This document shows positions 8,643-16,895 of a stretch of 33,691 bases of DNA, piece by piece. Below the pieces are notes generated by a model. That model saw nothing but the letters and a program-made list of their open reading frames with translations. It did no database searches and was not told the origin of the DNA. Origin of the DNA: Thermodesulfovibrionales bacterium (GTDB lineage Bacteria > Nitrospirota > Thermodesulfovibrionia > Thermodesulfovibrionales > Dissulfurispiraceae); NCBI GenBank assembly GCA_026415415.1, contig JAOAHE010000009.1, positions 1 to 33,691 on the forward strand, written 5' to 3'. The position numbers and the translations under genes were made by a program. Positions within the stretch are counted from its first letter, which is position 1. The number at the start of each line of letters is the position of its first letter.

Positions 8643-9539
8643 ATGTATGAAAAGTCAAGGGTTGGCGTTCATGTATCTATAGCTGGAGGATTTCATCTAT
8701 CTATAAAGCGAGCAATAAAGTTGGGTTGTAATACTATTCAGATTTTTACTCATAGCCCCCGACAATGGAATGTTGTTGAGATTAAAAAAGAGGAGATCTC
8801 TGAGTTTAAATATCTTAGGCAACTACACGATATTAACCCTCTTTTTATTCATGCATCCTATCTGATTAATTTATGCAGCTTAAATGAAAAAGTTTACCAC
8901 AAATCTATTGATCTACTATTGAAGGAACTTGAGATAGCGACCATCTTAGATGCTGATTATGTAGTATTACACTTAGGTGGAGCCTCGGGAATGAACAAAG
9001 AAAAAGCTATTGAAAAGGTACTATCTGCATTGAAAACCTTATCATCTAAGATAAATACTAAAAGAAAAGTTTTAATAGAAAACACATCCGGCAAAAAAGG
9101 TGATATTTCAACTACTTTTAAAGATCTCTCTAATATACTTTATTATGATACATCGGGCATTCTTGGCGGTATCTGCATTGATACAAGCCATGCCTTTGCA
9201 GCCGGATATGACATTGGAGAGAAAACCACACTGAATGCATTGATCAATGAGATAGAAAATTTTATTGGAATGGAAAAAGTAAAACTCATACACCTAAACG
9301 ACTCAAAAAATAAGTTTAACTCAAAAGTAGACAGACATGAGCATATAGGAAAAGGATATATAGGTCTTAAGGGTTTTAAGATTTTTCTTGAAAATCCAGC
9401 TTTTAAAAAAATCCCAATTATACTTGAAACCCCTAAAAAGAGTGACCTTGATGACTTAAAAAACTTAAAAGTAGTAAAGAAATTGCTTAATAGCGATAAA
9501 CCAATTGAGCTTATAGAAAAAATTTCTAAGTATTTTTAA
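8643..9539 (+). CDS. nfo: deoxyribonuclease IV (AP endonuclease IV)
   Basis: Endonuclease IV cleaves DNA 5' to abasic sites in base excision repair using a trinuclear zinc centre. The 298-residue TIM barrel keeps the ligand set: His70 (FIHASY), His110 (VVLHLG), Glu146 (LIENTSG), Asp180 and His183 (CIDTSHAFAAGYD), His217 (LIHLNDS), Asp230 and His232 (DRHEHIGKG) and Glu262 (IILETP). The start, GVHVSIAGG, is typical. It begins 5 bases after the aldehyde oxidoreductase stop with AAAGG just upstream, so it is probably read through from that operon. A hairpin at 9656-9678 could end the transcript. Confidence 0.96.
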   Translation: MYEKSRVGVHVSIAGGFHLSIKRAIKLGCNTIQIFTHSPRQWNVVEIKKEEISEFKYLRQLHDINPLFIHASYLINLCSLNEKVYHKSIDLLLKELEIATILDADYVVLHLGGASGMNKEKAIEKVLSALKTLSSKINTKRKVLIENTSGKKGDISTTFKDLSNILYYDTSGILGGICIDTSHAFAAGYDIGEKTTLNALINEIENFIGMEKVKLIHLNDSKNKFNSKVDRHEHIGKGYIGLKGFKIFLENPAFKKIPIILETPKKSDLDDLKNLKVVKKLLNSDKPIELIEKISKYF

Positions 9540-9655
9540 AACTAATTAAAAAGAAAGACATTAAAAGGGAAAAAAGCGTTCACTCTAACTAAAGTTTTCA
9601 CCGTGCCTAATAATATTTTTATATCCTTTACTTTATAAGATTTTATAAAAATCAT

Positions 9656-9678
9656 AAACGCCAATAAGGCGGTTTTTT
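9656..9678 (+). terminator. weak rho-independent terminator after nfo
   Basis: CGCC (9659-9662) pairs with GGCG (9668-9671) across a 5-base AATAA loop. Flanking A/T pairs can extend the stem past one mismatch, and six T residues follow (9673-9678). The GC stem is short but the U-tract is good. It lies between nfo and the katG promoter and would separate the two transcripts. Confidence 0.55.
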
Positions 9679-9695
9679 CGTTAGAAATTTTTTAA

Positions 9696-9725
9696 TTGAC
9701 TTTAAATTTCTTAATGTGATATATT
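9696..9725 (+). promoter_or_regulatory. sigma70-type promoter of katG
   Basis: TTGACT (9696-9701) is followed after 18 bases by TATATT (9720-9725). Both hexamers are one base from consensus. It sits about 110 bases before the katG start, just after the hairpin at 9656-9678, and gives katG a transcript of its own with a leader of about 100 bases. Confidence 0.55.
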
Positions 9726-9726
9726 C

Positions 9727-9752
9727 CTAATTAATAATTACTACTAATTTAG
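9727..9752. promoter_or_regulatory. imperfect inverted repeat just after the katG -10 box, possible operator
   Basis: CTAATTAAT (9727-9735) is roughly mirrored by ACTAATTTAG (9743-9752). It lies over the expected transcription start, where a repressor of a peroxide-response gene (PerR or Fur type) could bind. It is only AT-rich dyad symmetry and does not match a standard PerR box closely, so the function is inferred from position. Confidence 0.25.
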
Positions 9753-9835
9753 TTTAAAATGTATTTCATCATAATTTTAAAAAATCAATATATCTATACA
9801 TAGTATAGATTAAACCCTATAAAAAGGAGGTTAAT

Positions 9836-11992
9836 ATGGAAAAGTTAAAAGGAAAAAAGAGATGGATTACCGATTGGTGGCCAAATAGATTAAACTTAAA
9901 ACCTTTGAGGCAAAATTGCCCTAGTTCCAATCCATATGGTGAAGATTATAATTACATCAAAGAATTTCAGTCATTAGACCTTGCTGAAGTAAAAAAAGAC
10001 TTAAAAGAACTGATGACTAACTCACAGCAATGGTGGCCAGCCGATTTTGGCCATTACGGTCCTTTATTTATCCGTTTAGCGTGGCACAGTGCAGGAAGCT
10101 ATAGAATTTATGATGGTAGAGGAGGAGCAAGGACTGGAGATATTCGATTCCCACCAAGAGTTGACTGGCCTGACAATATGAGCTTAGACAAAGCAGTAAG
10201 ACTGCTTTGGCCTATAAAACAGAAATATGGACGGAAACTTTCTTGGGCTGATCTAATCGTTTTATCAGGCAATGTTGCCTTTGAGGTAATGGGAGCCAAG
10301 ACCATCGGTTTTGCTGGAGGTAGAGAAGATATCTGGGAACCCGATGAAGGAGCAGACTGGGGCCCCGAGATAGAGATGTTAAGTGGTAAAGAACGGTTTC
10401 AAGAAGGAGAGCTACAAAAACCCTTTGCTGCTACAGAGATGGGGCTTATTTATGTAAACCCAGAAGGACCCGAAGGGAACCCTGATCCCGTAGCATCTGC
10501 TAAGCAAATAAGGGTTGCTTTTAACCGCATGGGAATGAATGATGAAGAGACTGTAGCTTTGGTTGCAGGTGGACATGCTTTTGGAAAGTGTCATGGTGCC
10601 TGTCCTGATACATATATAGGTCCTGACCCTGATTCTTCTCCTATAGAACAACAAGGGTTAGGTTGGAAAAATACTTATAACACAGGAAAAGGAGCAGATA
10701 CCTTCACTTCAGGATTTGAACTTGCATGGTCATCAACTCCTACAAAATTTGGAATAAGTTATCTACATTTCATCTTCAATTATGATTGGGAGCTTATGAA
10801 AAGTCCAGCTGGCAAGCATCAATGGGTAGCTAAGAATGCACCAGCAATAATCCCTGATGCCCATGACCCTAACAAAAAACATCTTCCTATGATGTTAACC
10901 GCCGATCTTGCTTTTAAGTTTGATCCTGCTTATGCAAAAATTGCAAAAAGATTTTTAGAAAACCCAAAGGAATTTGAAGAAGCTTTTGCTAAAGCTTGGT
11001 TTAAATTAATACATCGCGATTTAGGTCCTCGGCAGTGTTACTATGGACCTGAAGTGCCAAAGGAAATATTCATTTGGCAAGATCCATTACCTGATCGTGA
11101 CTTTGAGTTAATTGACGAAAAAGACACAAACACTCTAAAAGAAAAAATCCTTAATTCAGGGTTAAGCATCTCTGAACTTGTATATACAGCCTGGTCCTCT
11201 GCTTCAACTTATCGTGATTCAGACAGAAGAGGTGGAGCTAACGGAGCTCGTATCAGTCTTGCACCACAAAAAGACTGGGAAGTAAACCATCCTGAAGATT
11301 TACAAAAAGTTCTGGAGATCTATAGAAACATTCAAAAAGAATTTAATTCATCTCAGAGTAGTAACAAAAAAGTATCCCTTGCTGACTTAATAGTGCTTGG
11401 TGGCTGTGCAGCGGTAGAAGATGCTGCTAAAAAAGCAGGTGTTAATATAGCAGTTCCCTTTGCTGCAGGAAGAGTAGATGCTACTCAGGATCTTATAGAT
11501 ATACCCTTTCATTCTGCTATGGAGCCATTTGCTGATGGATTCCGCAATTACATTAAGAACCCAAAAGGAACATGTGCAGAGTACTTGCTAATAGACAAAG
11601 CCCAACTTCTTAAATTAACAGTACCTGAAATGACTGTCCTCATCGGTGGTATGAGAGCACTTGGTGCAAATTATAAGTATACAGACTTTGGAGTTTTAAC
11701 TGAAAAAATAGGTACTTTAATGAACGATTTCTTTATAAATCTTCTGGATATGGGTATTGAGTGGAGAGCAGTAGATGAGGATCATTACCTTTTCAAAGGT
11801 TTTGACAGAAAAACAGGACAAGCTAAATGGACAGCTACAAGAGTAGATCTCATATTTGGACATCACAATGAGCTCAGGGCTGTTTGTGAGGTTTATGGTG
11901 CAGCAGATGGGAAAGAAAAATTTATAAAAGATTTCATAAAAGCATGGGATAAGGTTATGAACTTAGACCGTTTTGACCTCACAAGGATTTAA
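9836..11992 (+). CDS. katG: catalase-peroxidase KatG, with the mobile switch arginine apparently replaced by cysteine
   Basis: KatG removes hydrogen peroxide with haem b by catalase and peroxidase reactions. The 718 residues cover both duplicated domains. Distal Arg80, Trp83 and His84 (IRLAWHSAG), proximal His247 (AGGHAFGK), Trp298 and Asp357 are all present, as are Trp83, Tyr206 and Met232, which form the Met-Tyr-Trp crosslink, and Asp113 of the access channel. The exception is residue 401: [12 protein letters not shown] aligns with GPVARYLGPLVP of M. tuberculosis, putting Cys at the mobile arginine (Arg418 there). The codon is TGT, one change from CGT. AAGGAGG (9824-9830) lies 5 bases before the ATG. 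The gene has its own promoter and hairpins on both sides, and looks less AT-rich than its surroundings (not counted), so horizontal acquisition is possible. Confidence 0.96.
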   Translation: MEKLKGKKRWITDWWPNRLNLKPLRQNCPSSNPYGEDYNYIKEFQSLDLAEVKKDLKELMTNSQQWWPADFGHYGPLFIRLAWHSAGSYRIYDGRGGARTGDIRFPPRVDWPDNMSLDKAVRLLWPIKQKYGRKLSWADLIVLSGNVAFEVMGAKTIGFAGGREDIWEPDEGADWGPEIEMLSGKERFQEGELQKPFAATEMGLIYVNPEGPEGNPDPVASAKQIRVAFNRMGMNDEETVALVAGGHAFGKCHGACPDTYIGPDPDSSPIEQQGLGWKNTYNTGKGADTFTSGFELAWSSTPTKFGISYLHFIFNYDWELMKSPAGKHQWVAKNAPAIIPDAHDPNKKHLPMMLTADLAFKFDPAYAKIAKRFLENPKEFEEAFAKAWFKLIHRDLGPRQCYYGPEVPKEIFIWQDPLPDRDFELIDEKDTNTLKEKILNSGLSISELVYTAWSSASTYRDSDRRGGANGARISLAPQKDWEVNHPEDLQKVLEIYRNIQKEFNSSQSSNKKVSLADLIVLGGCAAVEDAAKKAGVNIAVPFAAGRVDATQDLIDIPFHSAMEPFADGFRNYIKNPKGTCAEYLLIDKAQLLKLTVPEMTVLIGGMRALGANYKYTDFGVLTEKIGTLMNDFFINLLDMGIEWRAVDEDHYLFKGFDRKTGQAKWTATRVDLIFGHHNELRAVCEVYGAADGKEKFIKDFIKAWDKVMNLDRFDLTRI

Positions 11993-12012
11993 TAACTATT
12001 TAAAAGTTATCT

Positions 12013-12045
12013 CCCCCTGCCTTTTATTTGATCAAAGGCAGGGGG
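12013..12045. terminator. strong hairpin after katG
   Basis: CCCCCTGCCTTT (12013-12024) pairs perfectly with AAAGGCAGGGGG (12034-12045) around a 9-base loop, a 12-bp GC-rich stem in otherwise AT-rich DNA. It begins 21 bases after the katG stop. No U-tract follows on the plus strand (AAAACAAAG). On the minus strand the sequence after the stem is only moderately T-rich. It probably ends or protects the katG transcript. Confidence 0.65.
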
Positions 12046-12606
12046 AAAACAAAGTTCGTGATGAAATAAAATAAGATTATTATCTCTTAATCTCAAATAT
12101 ATAAATTTTACCCTCTATGGCTTCACAATTAATTTTATGAATGAAAGAAACCCATAATATATAATCAAATATTTAAAAAATAAACTCTGACACATAATTT
12201 ATCCAATCGCCACAGCATTATCTAATAAATAACAAATATTCAAAAATAACTATACTTCTTCTGCTTAAGAACTAAAAAGGACAAAAGCATTTTTTAAGTA
12301 AACATTGCTGATAATAAAGTATTCGCTATAAGAAGTCTTAATTCTATTTGCTGATATTCTTCAAAATTAATCCCTTTTATTCTACAGACTTTTAAAAAAC
12401 GGCTCTATCACAAACATCAGATTATTTGTGGGTAGTAAAGCTTTTCTCCTAAAATTAGCCTATAAAGCTCAGTTTATTTCATTCTTTCCTAAAATCTCCA
12501 TTATGCTCTATTATCTAAAGAAGTATTTATGGATAGAGAAAACTTTCTAATATTCTTTGAATATAGTTATTTTTTAAATAGTTTATTATCATATAATTTG
12601 AACTTG
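12046..12606. other. AT-rich gap of about 560 bases with no recognisable gene
   Basis: No intact gene or structured RNA was recognised between the katG hairpin and the tpiA promoter. Several frames, mostly on the minus strand, have protein-like runs broken by stops and frame changes: ELYRLILGEKLYYPQII near 12420-12470, then RIKGINFEEYQQIELRL near 12320-12395, and FIHKINCEAIEGKIYIFEI near 12070-12140. On the plus strand there is a 43-codon open stretch near 12490-12630. The pattern suits an eroded gene, but no family could be named. Confidence 0.4.
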
Positions 12607-12653
12607 TTGAAAGAATCACTGGTTTGACAATATAGTTTTAGTTATAATAAAAT
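12607..12653 (+). promoter_or_regulatory. promoter region of tpiA
   Basis: Two overlapping sigma70-like arrangements are visible: TTGAAA (12607-12612) with TATAGT (12631-12636) at 18-base spacing, and a perfect TTGACA (12624-12629) with TAAAAT (12648-12653) at 18 bases. The second would start transcription at or next to the tpiA ATG (12662), giving an almost leaderless message. A perfect TATAAT at 12643-12648 is too close (13 bases) to TTGACA to pair with it. Confidence 0.45.
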
Positions 12654-12661
12654 TTTAAGCT

Positions 12662-13405
12662 ATGAACAAACCATTAATAGCAGCAAACTGGAAACTCAAT
12701 AAAACTATACAAGAAACAGAGTCTTTCATAAAGGAATTCTTGCCTTCTGTGAAAAACAATAATGAGGTAGAAATTGTCTTAGCTCCACCCTTTACCTCAT
12801 TGTATATAGCTAATTTAGCTTTAAAAGATAGTCAAGTTAAATTAGCCGCCCAAAACATCTTTTATGAAGATAAAGGTGCTTTTACTGGTGAAGTATCGGC
12901 TCCAATGTTAGCTGATGTAGGTTGTAGCTATGTAATAATTGGACACTCAGAAAGAAGACAGTACTTTAACGAGACAGACGATATTGTTAACAAAAAAATC
13001 AGAGCAGCCAGAAAGCACAACCTATCAGTTATTTTCTGTATTGGTGAGTCCCTAAATGAACGCCAGATGGGACTAACATTTAAAGTTGTTCAAAGACAGC
13101 TTAAAGAAGGGTTAAGAGATATAGAGCTTTACAATATTACCATCGCCTATGAACCAATATGGGCTATTGGAACTGGTAAAACAGCTACTCCAGAGCAAGC
13201 TCAAGAGGTGCACAGTTTTATAAGAAACTGGTTAATCTCCAACTTTGATAATGTAGGCAAAGAGATCAGAATAATCTATGGAGGTAGCGTTACACCAGAA
13301 AACATCAAGTCTCTTATGAACTGTCCAGATGTTGAAGGTGCTTTGGTCGGTGGGGCAAGTTTGAAAGCTGATAGCTTCTCAAAAATAGTAAATTATAAAT
13401 TTTAG
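12662..13405 (+). CDS. tpiA: triosephosphate isomerase
   Basis: Interconverts dihydroxyacetone phosphate and glyceraldehyde 3-phosphate in glycolysis and gluconeogenesis. The 247-residue TIM barrel has the catalytic set: Asn9 and Lys11 in ANWKLN, His95 in IIGHSERR, and Glu164 in AYEPIWAIGTG, where the flexible loop 6 begins. Phosphate-binding IYGGSV is present near residue 205. No Shine-Dalgarno site precedes the ATG, consistent with a very short leader. Its stop codon overlaps the ribosome-binding site of secG, so tpiA, secG and the following lipoprotein gene form one operon. No gap or pgk gene is adjacent here. Confidence 0.97.
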   Translation: MNKPLIAANWKLNKTIQETESFIKEFLPSVKNNNEVEIVLAPPFTSLYIANLALKDSQVKLAAQNIFYEDKGAFTGEVSAPMLADVGCSYVIIGHSERRQYFNETDDIVNKKIRAARKHNLSVIFCIGESLNERQMGLTFKVVQRQLKEGLRDIELYNITIAYEPIWAIGTGKTATPEQAQEVHSFIRNWLISNFDNVGKEIRIIYGGSVTPENIKSLMNCPDVEGALVGGASLKADSFSKIVNYKF

Positions 13406-13418
13406 GAGGACTCAAAAT

Positions 13419-13751
13419 TTGACTACAGTTTTACTAATCTTACATGTATTAGTATGTGTAATACTCATTGGAGTTGTTTTAATACAAGGTGGTAAAGGTG
13501 CAGAAATAGGAGCTGCTTTCGGAGGTTCAAGCCAAACCCTTTTTGGTAGCAGAGGAGCTGCTACTTTCTTAAGCAAGTTAACAACTATAGTTGCAATAGT
13601 TTTTATGTTGACTTCTCTTGGATTGGCAATCCTTCAGACAAAAAGCACATCTGTCATCAAAGAAAATGTGCCAATTGAACAAAAAAAAGAGCTTCCTGCT
13701 CAACAACCTTTACCTCAACCACCCCAACAACCATCTCCTACTAATAAATAA
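13419..13751 (+). CDS. secG: preprotein translocase subunit SecG
   Basis: SecG is the small accessory subunit of the SecYEG channel in the cytoplasmic membrane. The 110-residue protein has two membrane helices (about 2-20 and 50-70) joined by the conserved loop IQGGKGAEIGAAFGGSSQTL followed by FGSRGA, and a Pro/Gln-rich cytoplasmic tail (about 85-110). The start is TTG at 13419, chosen because AGGAGGA (13404-13410) lies 8 bases upstream and the reading begins directly with the first helix. A tpiA-secG order is common in bacteria, which supports the call. Confidence 0.95.
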   Translation: MTTVLLILHVLVCVILIGVVLIQGGKGAEIGAAFGGSSQTLFGSRGAATFLSKLTTIVAIVFMLTSLGLAILQTKSTSVIKENVPIEQKKELPAQQPLPQPPQQPSPTNK

Positions 13752-13756
13752 AAACT

Positions 13757-15391
13757 GTGAAAAATTGCAGAGCCTCCTTATCGCTAACTTTAGACAGACG
13801 AAAAGGATGGCTTTGCATAGCTTTTATGTTTTTTTTCATTTTCTTTCTATCTTCATGTGCTAAGGAGCCACAAGTAAAATATCCTGAGACGATTACGATT
13901 GGCTTTTTATCAGATGCAAGAAGACTATTGCCACTTTTTGCTTCCGATAGCGCTTCTGCTGAAATAAGTGGTCATATCTTCAATGGATTAACCAAATACG
14001 ACAAAAATATAAATATTGTTGGAGAACTTGCTGATTCATGGGAGATAAAAAACAATGGGCTTGAAATTATCTTTCACTTAAGAAAAGGAGTTAAATGGCA
14101 TGATGGAGTAGAGTTCACATCAGAGGACGTCTTATTTACATATAAAACAGTTACTAATCCAAATACACCTACACCTTACGGTAGTATTTATGGACCTGTT
14201 GATAAAGTAGAGGCTCTTGATAAATACACTGTAGCAGTCACTTATAAAGAACCCTATGCCCCAGCTCTTGAATCTTGGGGAATGGGAATTTTACCAAAGC
14301 ACCTACTTGATGGTAAAGATATTACTTCCTCTGAATTTAACAGAAACCCTATAGGAACAGGTCCTTATAAAATCAAAGAGTGGGTAACCGGGCAAAAAAT
14401 AGTTCTTGAGGCTTTCAATGAATATTACGAGAAAAAGCCCAATATCTCAAAGTTCATAGCTAGAATTATACCTGACCCAGCTACTATGTTTCTTGAGCTT
14501 AAGTTTGGTGGAATAGATTACATGGGACTTACCCCTTCTCAATACAAATTACAAGGTGAGACAGAAACATTTAAAAGACATTTCAACAAATTTAAATACC
14601 CTTCTTTTGGTTACACCTACTTAGGATATAATCATCTTCACCCCCTGTTTGCTGATAAAAGAGTAAGACAAGCCATCACTCATGCCATCAATAAACAAGA
14701 TATAATCTCGGGCGTCTTACTTGGGTTTGGCTCTCCTTGCACTGGACCCTTTCCACCTGAGTCATGGGCATACAATCCAGAGGTAAAAGATTATGAGTAT
14801 AATCCTGAAAAATCTTACAAGATTCTTAACGATCTTGGTTGGTATAAAGATAAAGACGGCTTTTTAAAGAAAGATGGCAAAGTTTTCTCTTTTACCGTTC
14901 TAATAAATCAAGGTAATGAAGCGAGAATCAAAACAGCCCAGATAATAAAAGAACAACTCAAAAAAATCGGCATTCAGATGAATATCAAAGTGCTCGAATG
15001 GCAAGCGATGCTAAATGAGTTTATTCATAAAAGAAGGTTTGAAGCAGTAATTATGGGATGGGCTCTATCAAGAGACCCTGATATCTTTGATATCTGGCAT
15101 TCTTCAAAGACTAAGGAAGGAGAGTTTAATTTTATTTCATACAAAAATAAAGAGGTTGACGAGCTTTTAGTTAAAGGTAGAAAGACTTTCAATAAAGAAG
15201 AAAGAAAAAAAATATACCACAGAATACATGAAATTTTAGCAGAAGAACAACCTTATACTTTTCTTTATGTTCCTGATGCCCTTCCTGTGCTGCACAAAAG
15301 GTTCAAAGGAATAGAAAAAGCCCCAATTGGCATATGGCATAACTTTATTTACTGGTATGTTCCCAAAAACAGAGTTGAGTGGTACAACTAA
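13757..15391 (+). CDS. extracellular solute-binding lipoprotein, family 5 (peptide/nickel type)
   Basis: The 544-residue product resembles DppA/OppA-type periplasmic binding proteins that deliver peptides, nickel complexes or other solutes to ABC importers. It has a basic N-terminus, a hydrophobic segment (about 18-31) and lipobox LSSC with Cys34 as the lipidation site. Family features follow: LAESWEI-like ELADSWEI, LRKGVKWHDGVEFTSEDV (about 111-128), GTGPYKI and RVRQAITHAINKQDI. The start is GTG at 13757, 5 bases after secG; a later ATG would cut into the signal peptide. No permease or ATPase genes are nearby, so it is an orphan receptor or serves transporter genes elsewhere. Its ligand cannot be read from sequence. 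Confidence 0.9.
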   Translation: MKNCRASLSLTLDRRKGWLCIAFMFFFIFFLSSCAKEPQVKYPETITIGFLSDARRLLPLFASDSASAEISGHIFNGLTKYDKNINIVGELADSWEIKNNGLEIIFHLRKGVKWHDGVEFTSEDVLFTYKTVTNPNTPTPYGSIYGPVDKVEALDKYTVAVTYKEPYAPALESWGMGILPKHLLDGKDITSSEFNRNPIGTGPYKIKEWVTGQKIVLEAFNEYYEKKPNISKFIARIIPDPATMFLELKFGGIDYMGLTPSQYKLQGETETFKRHFNKFKYPSFGYTYLGYNHLHPLFADKRVRQAITHAINKQDIISGVLLGFGSPCTGPFPPESWAYNPEVKDYEYNPEKSYKILNDLGWYKDKDGFLKKDGKVFSFTVLINQGNEARIKTAQIIKEQLKKIGIQMNIKVLEWQAMLNEFIHKRRFEAVIMGWALSRDPDIFDIWHSSKTKEGEFNFISYKNKEVDELLVKGRKTFNKEERKKIYHRIHEILAEEQPYTFLYVPDALPVLHKRFKGIEKAPIGIWHNFIYWYVPKNRVEWYN

Positions 15392-15400
15392 AACTTTACC

Positions 15401-16090
15401 ATGGTATTTAATATTGATCTTAAAGAGCTACAATCAAAACTTTGGGCTGAAAACTTAACACAAGCAAAAGAGATACAAAACAAGCTTAAAAAAAAGATAC
15501 AAATCTTTCCCCTCACAAAAGAACCTACAGTTATAGCAGGCGTTGATGCATCATTTTTGAAAGATTATGTGATTGCTGTTGCATCCTTCTTCTTTTTCCC
15601 CGAACTCATACATATTGAAAACACCCACTCCATAGAAAAAGCAAAGTTTCCATATATCCCAGGTTTTCTATCCTTTAGAGAAGGGCTTTCAATTATCTCT
15701 GCCTTAAATAAATCTAAATATAAACCTGATCTAATCATCTTTGATGGACAAGGAATAGCCCATCCAAGAGGTTTTGGAATAGCCTCCCACTTAGGTGTTA
15801 TATTAAATTTGCCAACTATTGGTTGTGCTAAATCAAGATTAGTCGGCAGTTATCTCGAACCCCCTCTACAAAGAGGTGGTTATTCCTCACTTATTTATAA
15901 TAATGAAAAGGTAGGGATAGTTTTAAGAACAAAAAAAAATGCTAAACCTCTCTTTGTTTCACCAGGACATCTAATTGATATTGAATCATCAAAAAAAGTT
16001 ATCCTTAGTAGTACTACAAATTATAGGATTCCCGAGCCTTTAAGGTTAGCTGATAGATTATCTAAGGAGCTAAGAAAAAAATTACTCTAA
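15401..16090 (+). CDS. nfi: endonuclease V (deoxyinosine 3'-endonuclease)
   Basis: Endonuclease V nicks DNA near deoxyinosine, starting repair of deaminated adenine. The 229 residues show the full signature: Asp49 in AGVDASF, the YIPG wedge (85-88), Glu94 in FRE, Asp115 in DGQGIAHPRGFG, His121 and Lys144 in CAKSRLVG. The later motifs FVSPGHLIDIES and YRIPEPLRLAD also match. The ATG lies 9 bases after the stop of the binding lipoprotein, so it may belong to the tpiA operon. It converges on the minus-strand gene at 16116 with only 25 bases between and no clear terminator. Confidence 0.95.
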   Translation: MVFNIDLKELQSKLWAENLTQAKEIQNKLKKKIQIFPLTKEPTVIAGVDASFLKDYVIAVASFFFFPELIHIENTHSIEKAKFPYIPGFLSFREGLSIISALNKSKYKPDLIIFDGQGIAHPRGFGIASHLGVILNLPTIGCAKSRLVGSYLEPPLQRGGYSSLIYNNEKVGIVLRTKKNAKPLFVSPGHLIDIESSKKVILSSTTNYRIPEPLRLADRLSKELRKKLL

Positions 16091-16115
16091 AAAACTAAAA
16101 AAATCTTGCTCATCT

Positions 16116-16886
16116 TTAGATGTTCAAAAAAGCACTTAACTTTTCTATGCTTTTTATTACCATCTCGGGTGAGTGTGTCTCAATAGTATATAAGCACTTT
16201 TTATCTTTAATATAAGAAAAAAGTCTATTAAAATCAAAAGTGCCTTCTCCTATAGGATAGTGAGCGTCTGATCTTTTATCGTTATCATGCACATGAAGCT
16301 CTAATATATAAGGGGTAAGAGCTTCAAGCCATTCGTCTAAGGAGACAGAAGAAAAGATATTACAATGTCCTGTATCAAAACAAATACCAAATCTCTCTGA
16401 GGCAAGCTCTTTCATAAGCATCAGTAAGTTTTTAGGGTTGTCTTCAAAGATATTTTCAATAGCAATCTTTACATTCATATCCTTTGATGAATCAAGAACC
16501 TTTCTCCATGTTTGCAAACTTTTCTCTAACCATAAATCTATATTATGATTATAGTTCCATTTCTCATAGCCTGAATGAAACACAATATGAGTTGCAGATA
16601 TCCTACCAGCAATTTCTAAAACATGAAAAAACCTATCTAAGGTCACCGCTCTTACTTTTGAGTCAATAGCGCCAGGCGATAAATCCATAAAAGGGGCATG
16701 TATAGACAAAGAAGGTTTATAATCAAGTGAATTCATTAGCATCTCTAAATCGCTACCTTTGATAGAGTCAAGAGCATCTGAGTTGAAATAAATTTCAAGA
16801 TTAAGCTTGTGTTTTTTGATCTCTGCTAAATAGTCCTTGATTTTATAAAAAGGAATGTGAACATGAACTTGCATTTTTAACCTCAT
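16116..16886 (-). CDS. sugar phosphate isomerase/epimerase-like TIM-barrel protein
   Basis: This 256-residue protein belongs to the xylose isomerase-like TIM-barrel group (AP endonuclease 2 fold). Likely metal ligands are Glu144 (IENIF), Asp171 (CFDTGHCN), His198 or His200 (ELHVHDND) and Glu236 (TIETHSP). His63 (SIHAPF) and His104 (VFHSGYEKW) line the barrel ends as in related isomerases. The pattern is closer to the sugar epimerase branch than to endonuclease IV, because the three-zinc ligand set is incomplete. The substrate is unknown. It starts 9 bases after the DUF3786 gene on the same strand, so the two are probably co-transcribed and may act together. Confidence 0.8.
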   Translation of the reverse strand: MRLKMQVHVHIPFYKIKDYLAEIKKHKLNLEIYFNSDALDSIKGSDLEMLMNSLDYKPSLSIHAPFMDLSPGAIDSKVRAVTLDRFFHVLEIAGRISATHIVFHSGYEKWNYNHNIDLWLEKSLQTWRKVLDSSKDMNVKIAIENIFEDNPKNLLMLMKELASERFGICFDTGHCNIFSSVSLDEWLEALTPYILELHVHDNDKRSDAHYPIGEGTFDFNRLFSYIKDKKCLYTIETHSPEMVIKSIEKLSAFLNI

Positions 16887-16895
16887 ATTAATCTT

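Noticed and set aside
9108-9293. Antisense frames inside nfo, katG, lysC, leuS and other genes
   Set aside because: They lie opposite clear conserved genes, lack ribosome-binding sites and show no family features, so they are shadows of the real coding frames.
12181-12400. Possible NuoH relic (R-I-x-x-N-R pattern) in the katG-tpiA gap
   Set aside because: Only about five scattered matches over 40 residues; a competing frame in the same place is more protein-like, so this is within chance.
15855-15890. Palindromic PPLQRGG-encoding segment in endonuclease V as a repeat inserted in the gene
   Set aside because: The segment aligns with the normal loop (EPGxxRGSYSPL type) of the family at the same position, so no insertion is needed.
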